Positions 56,399 through 64,000 of a DNA stretch of 64,000 bases are shown here, piece by piece. Made by a program: the position numbers and the translations under genes. The notes under the pieces were generated by a model. That model ran no database searches and was not told the origin of the DNA. It was given only the letters and a program-made list of their open reading frames with translations. The stretch comes from Paguma larvata. Lineage: Eukaryota; Chordata; Mammalia; Carnivora; Viverridae. Location of the stretch: NCBI GenBank assembly GCA_030068075.1, contig CM057844.1:11392001-11456000 (forward strand), read 5' to 3'. Each line of letters opens with the position of its first letter. Positions within the stretch are counted from its first letter, which is position 1.

Positions 56399-57367
56399 CA
56401 ATCCCATTTACAATTGCATCAACAATGAGAAGATACCTAGGAATAACCCTAAGCAAGGAGGTGAAAGACCTGTACTCTGAAAACTATAAACACTGATGAA
56501 AGAAATTTAAGACAATATAAGGGAATGAAAAGACCCTCAATAGCCTCAACAATCAGACAACAAAAATAAATAAAAGGCACACAAATTGGCAAGGAAGAAG
56601 TCAAACTTCCAGTCTTCACAGATGACATGATACTCTATGTGGGAAACCTGAAAGACTCCACCAAAATATTGCTAGAAGTGATACATGAATTCAGCAAAGT
56701 TGCAGGTTAAAAATCAAAGTACAGAAATCTGTTGCATTACTATATGCCAATAATGAAGCAGCAGACAGAGAATCAAGGAATTGATCCCACTTACAATTGC
56801 ATCAAAACCCATAAGTTACCTAGGAATACACCTAACCAAAGATGTAAAAGATCCGTATGCTGAAAACTATAGAATGCTTCTGAAAGAAATTGAAGAAGAC
56901 ACAAAGAAATGAAAGAACATTCCATGCACATGGATTGGAAGAACAGATATCATTAAAATGTCTTGCCACCCAAAGCAATCCGCACTTTCAGTGCAATCCA
57001 TATGAAAATAACACCAGCATTCTTCACAGAACTAGAACAATTCCAAAATTTGTATACAACCAGAAAGGACCCCGAATAGCCAAAGTAATGTTGAAAAAGA
57101 AAACCATGAAGGTGGAGGCACCATAATTCCAGACTTCAAGCTATATTTCCAAAGCTGTAATCATCAGGACAGTATGGTACTGGTACAAAAACAGACACTT
57201 AGATCAATGGAACACAATAGAAAAACCAGAAATGGATCCACAAACCTATGACCAACTAATCTCCGACAAAGCAGAAAAGAATATTCAATGGAAAAAAGGC
57301 AGCATCTTTAGCAAATCGGGTTGGGCAAACTGGACAGCGACAGTCCATGAAACTGGACCAATTTCTT

Positions 57368-57584
57368 TCTTTTTTTAATAATATATTTAAAATTTTTTTT
57401 ATTTTTAGAGAGATAGATAGCCAGTGGGGGAGGGGCAGAGAGAGAGGGAGACAGAAACCCAAGCAGGCTCCACGCTGTCAGTGCAGAGCCCAATGCAGGA
57501 CTCAAACTAATGAACCGTGAGATCATGACCTGAGCTGAAGTCAAGAGTCGGATGCTCAACCAATTGAGTCACCCAGGTGCCCCT
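57368..57584 (-). mobile_element. Older carnivore tRNA-Lys SINE, third level of nesting
   Basis: The 18-bp duplication AAACTGGACCAATTTCTT (57350-57367) and AAACTGGACCACTTTCTT (57585-57602) has one difference. It lies in ORF2 of the nested L1 at 56534-58872, which itself lies in the host L1. Confidence 0.95.
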
Positions 57585-57731
57585 AAACTGGACCACTTTC
57601 TTACACCATGCACAGAAATAAATTCAAATTGGTTGAAAGACCTAAATCTAAGATAGGAAACCATCAAAATCCTAGAGGAGAATACAAATGGCAACCTTTT
57701 TGACCTCAGCCACAGTTACTCTTTACTAGAC

Positions 57732-58184
57732 ATGTCTCCAGAGGCAAGGGAAACAAAAGCAAATATGAACTACTGGGACCACATCAAGATAAAAAACTTC
57801 TGCCTAGTGAAGGAAACAATCAACAAAACTAAAAGCCAACCTTTGAAATGGGAGAAGATATTTGCAAATGACATATCAGATAAAGGGTTAGTATCCAAAA
57901 TCTATAAAGAACTTAACGAAACTCAACACCCAAAAAACAAACAATCCAATGAAAAAATCAGTAGGGGACTTTTCCAAAGAGGATATCCAATGGCTAACAG
58001 ACACATGAAAAGATGTTCAATATCACTTATCATCAAGGAAATACAAATCAAAACCACAATGAGATACCACCTCACACCTGTCAGGATGGCTAAAATGAAC
58101 AATTCAGGAAACAACAGATGTTGGCTAGGATGCAGAGAAAAGGGAACCCTCTTGCACTGTTGGTGGGAATACAAACTGGTGTAG
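57732..58184 (+). pseudogene. LINE-1 ORF2 C-terminal remnant, 150 codons open
   Basis: The C-terminal region of ORF2 from the nested L1 at 56534-58872. It includes NRHMKRC- and YHLTPVR-type blocks and the Cys-rich region [18 protein letters not shown]. There the last metal-binding Cys is replaced by Tyr, and a frame change follows. Confidence 0.85.
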
Positions 58185-58794
58185 CCACTCTGGAAAACAG
58201 TATGGATGTTCCTCAAAAAGTTAAAAATAGTACTACCCTACCAACCAACAATTGTATTATTAGGGTATTTATCCAAAGGATACAAAAATGCTGGTTCAAA
58301 GGGGTCCATGCAATATTTATAACAGTCCTATAAACACTATCCAAATTATGGAAAGGGCCCAATGTCCGTTGACTGATGATAAAGAAGTTTTGATATATAT
58401 ATGCAATGGAATATTAGTGATCTTAAAGAATGAAATCTAACCATTTGCAACAATGTGGATGGAACTAGAGTGTATTATGCTAAGCAAAATAAGTCTTAAG
58501 TGAAAGACAAATATCATATGATTTCACTCATTTGAGGACTTTAAGAAATACAGCAGATGAACATAGGAGAAGAGAAGGAAAAATAAGATAAAAACAGAGG
58601 GGAGCAAAGCATAAGAGACTCTTAAATACAGAGAAGAAACTGAGGGTTGATGGCAGTGGTGATGGAGAGAATGGGCTAAATGAGTAATGGGCATTAAAGA
58701 GGGCACTTGTTGGGATGAGCACTGGGTGTTATATGTAAGTGATGAATCACCAGATTCTACTCCTAAAACCAATACTATGTTGGATGTTAACTTG

Positions 58795-58796
58795 AA

Positions 58797-58846
<50 letters not shown>

Positions 58847-58872
58847 GAGAGAGAGAGAGAAAGAGAGAGAGA
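58795..58872. repeat. (TA)n followed by (GA)n, L1 tail
   Basis: A TA tract with CATA/GTATA interruptions and a GA tract. It forms the tail of the nested L1 at 56534-58872 and hides its target-site duplication. Confidence 0.9.
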
Positions 58873-59854
58873 TATTCCATGCTCATAGATTGAAAGAACA
58901 AATATTCAAATGTCTATATTACCCAAAGCAACCTACATTTTTAATGAAATCCCTATCAAAATACCAATGGCATTTTTCACAAAACTAGAACAAAAAAATT
59001 TAAAATTTGTATGTAACTACAGAAGACTCTGAATAGCCAAAACAATCTTAAAAAAGAAAAGCAAAGGGATCACAATTCCAGACATGAAGTTATATTACAA
59101 AGTTGTAGTAATCAAAAAGGTATAGGACTGGCATAAAAATAGACACATAGATTAATGGAACAGAATGGGAAATCCAAAAATAAATTCACAATGATATGGT
59201 CAGTTAATCTTTGACAAAGCAGAAAAGACTATCCAATGGGAAAATGACAGTCTCTTCCACAAATCGTGCTGAGAAAATTGGATGGCAAAATGTAAGAGAA
59301 ATAAACTGGACCACTTTCTTATACCATACACAAAAATAAACTCAAATGGATTAAACACCTGAATGTGAGACCTGAAACCATCAAAATCCTAGAGGGAAAC
59401 ACAGGCTGTACTCTCTTCTACATCAGCCGTAGCAACTTTATTCTAGATATGTCTCCTGAGGAAAGGAAGCAAAAGCAAAAATAAACTATTGGGAATACAT
59501 CAAAATAAAAAACTTCTGCATAGCAAAGGAAACAATCAGCAAAACCAAAAGGCAACCTACAGAATTGGAGAAGATATTTACAAATGATATCCGATAAAGG
59601 GTTAGTATTCAAAATATATAATTCAGCCCCCCAAAAAAACAAATAATCCAATTAAAAAATGGGCAGAAGATGTGAATAGACATTTCTCCAAAGAAGATAT
59701 GCAGATGTCCAACAGACAAATGAAAAGATGCACAACATCACTCATCAGCAGGGAAATGCAGATCATAAACTACAATGAGATACCACCTCATACCTGTCAG
59801 AATCACTAAAATCCATACAAGTGTAGACCCAGGATGTGGAGATAAAGGAGTCCC

Positions 59855-60034
59855 CTGCACTGTTGGTGGGAAGACAAACTGGTACAGCTACTGTCAGAAA
59901 CAGTATGGAGAGTCCTCAAAAATTTAAAAATAGAACTACCCTATCGTACTGTTAGTGGGAATGAACATTGGTGCAGTCACTGTGACAGACAATATGGAAG
60001 GTCCTCAGAAAGTTGAAAATATAACTACCCTATG
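59855..60034. repeat. About 90-bp tandem duplication inside L1 ORF2
   Basis: Copies beginning TGCACTGTTGGTGGGAAGAC (59855) and CGTACTGTTAGTGGGAATGA (59945) both end in AACTACCCTAT. They duplicate the Cys-rich to PYDP region of ORF2 in the host L1 and differ at roughly a fifth of positions. Confidence 0.82.
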
Positions 60035-60189
60035 ATCCAGCAATTGCGCTACTAGTGTTAAAAATACAAAAACATTATTTTAGTGGGATATATGCACGGC
60101 TATGTTTATTGAAGCACTGTTTACAATAGCCAAATTATGGGAGCATCCCAAGTATCCATTGATAGATGAATGGATAAAGGTATAGTATG

Positions 60190-60230
60190 TACACACACAC
60201 ACACACACATACACACACACACACACACAG
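60190..60230. repeat. (CA)n microsatellite
   Basis: A CA tract interrupted by one TA. It lies in the ORF2 C-terminus of the host L1 where sibling copies read TGGTATATATATACAATGG. Confidence 0.92.
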
Positions 60231-60655
60231 GAATATTATTCAGCCTTGAAAAAAGAATGAAATTTTGCCATTTTCAACAACATGGATGGAGCTAGAGAGT
60301 ATAATGCTAAGTGAAATAAGTCAGTCAGAGAAAAATACTATATGATTTCAGTCATATTTTGAATTTAGGAAACAATATAAACAAAAGGGAATAGACAGAA
60401 AAATCAAGAAACAGACTCTTAATTATAGAGAACAATCTGATGGGGAGATGGGTGGGGGGATAGGTAGGGGGCCATAGGTGAAATTGGGGATGGGGACTAA
60501 AGAGTACACTTTTCATCATTAGCCCTGAGTAATGTATAGAATTGTTGAATCACTATATTGTACACTTGAAACTGTACAATATAGTATAATTATATTACTG
60601 TAATATAATACTATACATTAACTATACTGGAATTAAAATTAAGATCTTAGTGAAA

Positions 60656-61329
60656 TTAAATAATGTGGCCCCCAAGCTCAGGGTTGAAGCGCTTTCCTAA
60701 TGCAAAGAGGTTGTGCTGCCTTGTGGAGAAAGAGTGTGTGTTGAAGGTAAGCTTCAATCAGGCATGAGTTATAACATGAGTTCAGAGTTAATGAATAACG
60801 ATATTGTACATCCAGAAAAATGAAGAGGAAATTCATTGATATGTATGTAAGGCTGCTCCAAAAACTCCTAAAATAATTTCTATGGTATATGTTGAAGCCA
60901 TGGAAAAACTGGAAAAGCACTGTAAACTTGTGCATACATAAGATAATGACCAATAAACAGAACATAGGGGATATCATTGTTTTGAGTCTGAAAACCAAAT
61001 TAATTCGTGAGCAGGTTAACCAGGGTCAGGAAAATGTTAAACTCTTCTTTGTGTTTTATTATAAACAAATGTTACATATAATTAGTTATAAGAACTATAT
61101 AGTAAGTAAGATGTCTTATATAGAAACACTTAAAATAAGGTTGCTTATTGATTGAAAATGTTGTGACCAGAGGCTTATGGGAACCTAACCCAGTATTTTC
61201 CTTAGGAGCAATGGCTCAGTATTTGCTAACTCAATATTCGTGACAACATCGTAGAACATAACTACCACAAAGTGCAAGGATGTATTTTCAAATGGTTATG
61301 CTTCCATCATTAGTGAGAGTGCTTTTTTC
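60656..61329. other. No recognised element
   Basis: Unassigned sequence with opposing ORFs of 88-106 codons that lack splice or domain support. Confidence 0.42.
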
Positions 61330-61960
61330 TCTACCCCAGCTAACGTAATATTGTTTCGGACTTTAATATCTGATAGTTGATACGGTATTTTGTGGTTTTA
61401 ATTTGCATTACATTTAGTATGAGAAGTGTAGAACATCTTTTCATGTTTTAGAGGCACTTTTATTCCCGTTGTTTTCTCTTTTTCCTTTTGTCTTTTTCTC
61501 ATTGATTTGTGGCAGATCTTTATATATGAAGAAAATTAATTCTTTTTCTGTACTACAAATTGCAGATGTTTTCACTAGTGTGTTTGTCTCTTGACTTTTT
61601 TCCCCATATGGCAAAAGAAAATACTATAAACATTTTTTTTAAAGAGAGAAAGAGAGAGTGAGAGTGAGCAGGGGAGAGGGACAGAGGGAAAGAGAGAATT
61701 TTAAGCAGGGTGCACACTGAGCATGGAGCCCAATGTGGGGCTCAATCCCACAACCCTGGGATCATGACCTGAGCCGAAATGAGTTAAATGCTCAACCAAC
61801 TGAGCCACCCAGGCGCCCCTATAAACATTTTTAATGTAGTCAAATGTATTGATCATGGCTTTTGTGGCCTCTTGGTTTTGTTACAGTTTTAAAAGCTTTT
61901 CTTAAGAGATATGTAAGAGTTGTGTTTGTGTTTGAAGTTTTGTGGTCCTTTGGTGTTTTT
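61330..61960 (-). mobile_element. Ancient LINE-1 ORF2 fragment, interrupted by a SINE
   Basis: The antisense order of ORF2 is TGTGGTTTTAATTTGCATTA, TAGAACATCTTTTCATGTTT, TGTGGCAGATCTTTATATAT and, after the SINE, CAAATGTATTGATCATGGCT. It is heavily diverged. Confidence 0.6.
61638..61818 (-). mobile_element. Older carnivore tRNA-Lys SINE, antisense
   Basis: The 14-bp target-site duplication CTATAAACATTTTT is at 61624-61637 and 61819-61832. The body has the CCCACAACCCTGGGATCATG older-type variant. Confidence 0.95.
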
Positions 61961-62039
61961 AAGAAATTTAATCTTTTCAGTGTATAACACTAATTACAAA
62001 TCTTCCTTTCCATGCTGGGTAAATTTCAAAGCAATAGAA

Positions 62040-62220
62040 CAATGGAAGTTCACCAGGTTTTGGAATCCAAACTCCAGTTTGAATTGTAGTTTATACACTT
62101 ACTAAAATGATATAAGCCACGTCACTGACTTGCTCTTAGCCTCAGGTTCCCCATCCAGGCGTTAGCAAGTTTTATTACAAAAGATTTCCTGCCATGTGGT
62201 AGGTTCTCAATGTTAGTTCC
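62040..62220 (+). mobile_element. MIR SINE
   Basis: GGTTTTGGAATCCAAACTCC, then TGACTTGCTCTTAGCCTCAG, GTTCCCCATCCAGGCGTTAG and a GCCATGTGGTAGGTTCTCAATG segment follows full-length MIR order. Confidence 0.78.
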
Positions 62221-63429
62221 TCCCTCTCCTGCTTTCCTGAAGCCCTTGACTAAGAAATATTTTGATAAATTAGCTTAAAAATATACTTAAGTAAATAGGA
62301 TTTCTTTTCAAAAACATTCTATAATTTAAATTGTAAAAAATTTCTGTGGAGTTTCTCAAACCAGCCTGAACTAATAACTCATACATACATACATATTTGA
62401 ATTGGTACTAAAAATAGTGTGTCAGTACAATGCACATTGCAAAAACAGTTTTTGGTAATAAATGTTTGTGAAAAGAGTAAATGAAAATTGAATTTTTAGA
62501 CACTGCATTACTTTCTTTAAGAACTCCTAAACTATGTCTAGAAACTTCATTGGAAGTCCTTCAATGAAATCAGTCAGTGTACCCAATTCATCCTGTTTCA
62601 TAATTTTAAATTTTTTATATATTATATTTCCTTAAAGCAGGCTACATTTTTAGAGAGAATAATGCAGTCTAAAATCATCAAAATCATGTTTTAAAAAATA
62701 AAGCATAACGTCTTTAGCCTTTAATTTCATGACTAGATCAACTATATTTACATGTAGTTGTCTTTCCATGGCTAATTCATGAGCCACCTTTACATGTGGA
62801 ACATAAGGAGAAGTTGCAATTTTAGAAATGCCTTAACTTTGTATTTAAATACAGTGGCTTTGTCACTACTCTAAGGAAATTCAGTAAGACTTGAATGCAT
62901 TTGCTCTATTAGGCAATTTAGAATATCCCAGACCTTGCTCTGGACTTCAAGATTTTTTGAAGTTCAAAGCAGATGTGTGAGGAAAGAAAAACATCTGGTG
63001 AAGAGAGCTTGCTTCCTTGCGTGACACTGTTTTCCTCCACTCTTCAGCAGCGTCTGTTGAGCAGGTTGGCAGGTTTGATAATTAATTAATGATGAGGGAA
63101 TGAGCCACGTATCTGAGGAACTCAATTTTGCCCCTTACTCCTTCTTTCTTCCCCACATGTCTGGCAAAGCCTTCAGAGTCTAGGATCACTGATCCCACAG
63201 TTGTGTCTCAACTCAAACACTTGTCTTCAGGCTTAATTAGCTCAGAGATATAAACAGATGGATGGTCTGGGACCCAGAGGGTTTAGTGTTGAGCAATGCA
63301 GTTTTATTATCAGGGACTTTTGAAATTTTTGTTAGAGAAGTGCGTCAAATCTTAAAAAAAAAAAAGCCTTTTAAAAAGAAACTTAGAATTTTGAAAGTAC
63401 ATACTTGAAGGTGACAGAGTTGTGTGTAT
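62221..63429. other. No recognised element
   Basis: Unassigned sequence. 63005-63130 contains CAGCAGCGTCTGTTGAGCAG and GATAATTAATTAATGATG, an AT-rich palindrome with overlapping ATTA sites, in sequence that looks less decayed than its surroundings. Confidence 0.42.
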
Positions 63430-64000
63430 CTGTATATTGTAGACTTTCTTTTTGTCACTTTTTATTTAAATAGAATTTCAAAGTTATAGAAAAGTTGTGA
63501 GAGTAATAGAAGAAACACCCATTATTCTTTTACCCAGATTCACTCTGTTGGTTTTTCTATCCTCACTCCTTCCTTCCCCTCTCTTCCCTCTGGATAGACA
63601 CACACACACAGACACACATACACACACATTTAAACATGCATTTTTTTTTCTGAATTATTTGAAGGCAAGATGGATGTCAGCAATCTTACTCCTAATACTT
63701 TAGTGTATATTTCTTAAAGACAGGCCATTCTTCTAAATAATCACAGTATAGTTATCGAAATCATAAAATTTAATATTGATATAACATTATTATCTAATCC
63801 GTAGTCCCTTTTGTCAGTTGTCTCAAGTGATGTCCCTATGACGTCCCCCACCCCCAAGACCAATCCAGGATAACACATTGCATTTAGTTGTCATATCTCC
63901 TTTAAATGAGAACGGGTTTTCAGCTTTCTTTGTATGTTTTGACTTCGACATTTTTGAAGAGTTCAACCTGGTTATTTAGTAGTATTCCTGTAATCGGATT
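63430..64000 (-). mobile_element. Ancient LINE-1 3' UTR, antisense
   Basis: ATAGAATTTCAAAGTTATAG, CATTATTCTTTTACCCAGAT, CCAATCCAGGATAACACATT, GCATTTAGTTGTCATATCTC and CTTCGACATTTTTGAAGAGT follow a very common ancient L1 3' UTR. Orientation is inferred from the usual layout. The element is cut by the right window edge. Confidence 0.6.
63598..63630. repeat. Imperfect (CA)n tract
   Basis: A CA tract with GACACA and TACACA interruptions inside the ancient L1. Confidence 0.85.

Larger units (their letters stand above)
56534..58872 (+). mobile_element. Nested 5'-truncated LINE-1 (third insertion), with SINE inside
   Basis: It begins in the RT region just before the catalytic site (F-T-D-D-M near 56617-56631) although the host before and after is in the later post-RT block, so order jumps backward at 56534 and forward at 58873. 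It runs to a 3' UTR followed by (TA)n (58795-58845) and (GA)n (58846-58872). A SINE interrupts it at 57368-57584. The target-site duplication is obscured by the (GA)n tract. Confidence 0.87.
52160..60655 (+). mobile_element. LINE-1 ORF2 and 3' UTR (host element of nest 2), plus strand, interrupted three times
   Basis: The host segments are 52160-53424, 54305-54996, 56399-56533 and 58873-60655, which read in order through ORF2: endonuclease (GDFNTPL-like near 52396, SDHNAM near 52645), RT N-terminus (GPDGF near 53365), RT core, the post-RT block and C-terminus, then 3' UTR ending TTAACTATACTGGAATTAAA. Together they total about 3.8 kb. Three later L1s interrupt it (53425-54304, 54997-56398, 56534-58872). 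Stops and frameshifts are frequent. ORF1 and the 5' UTR are absent. Confidence 0.9.

Noticed and set aside
1..64000. CRISPR arrays, bacterial operons, riboswitches, phage or plasmid modules
   Set aside because: The repeats are retroposons and microsatellites with target-site duplications and poly(A) tails; nothing prokaryotic was seen.

Overview
The window is mammalian nuclear DNA, almost certainly from a cat-family carnivore (Feliformia). The main evidence is about twenty copies of a tRNA-Lys-derived SINE with the felid-type head (GGGGCGCCTGGGTGGCTCAG), an AAATAAATAAACATTAAAA-type tail and a CT-rich middle. The LINE-1 3' ends are also of carnivore type. The sequence is AT-rich, CpG-poor and has no compact genes. 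No intact protein-coding gene, structural RNA gene, CRISPR array or bacterial feature is visible. The open frames of 60-150 codons are almost all shadows of LINE-1 ORF1/ORF2, of SINE bodies or of low-complexity tracts.

Layout. 1-8130 is an old LINE-1 lying on the minus strand, running from mid-ORF2 through ORF1 to a 5' UTR. It is broken by two L1 3'-end fragments, a 2.3-kb L1 and two SINEs. 8190-15600 holds an ancient L1 tail, an L2 with a nested SINE, a long stretch with little recognisable, an LTR fragment and weak L1 traces. 16045-18690 holds a MIR, a SINE and a comparatively young 5'-truncated L1 with a 359-codon ORF2 remnant. 19218-20705 holds a hAT-type fossil and an L2 element whose middle has been flipped between two SINEs. 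20706-27240 is mostly old or unassigned sequence. 27259-31760 is a SINE cluster with ancient L1, L2 and MaLR LTR remnants. 31860-52150 alternates sequence of unknown type with scattered SINEs, MIR, L2, a HAL1-like ORF1 fossil, a MaLR LTR and several small tandem duplications. 52160-60655 is a plus-strand LINE-1 carrying three later L1 insertions, one of which holds a SINE. 60656-64000 is mostly ancient L1, MIR and unassigned sequence.

The only candidate for host coding sequence is a 111-bp segment at 40733-40843. It has a good branch point, acceptor and donor, a single open frame in phase 1-1 and unusually many retained CpGs. I do not recognise the protein. If it is real, the window lies within or beside a large-intron gene on the plus strand; otherwise it is intergenic.

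The most informative structural feature is at 19720-20705. The target-site duplications of two oppositely oriented SINEs are exchanged, and the L2 element between them reverses orientation. This is the signature of a small inversion by recombination between inverted SINEs.
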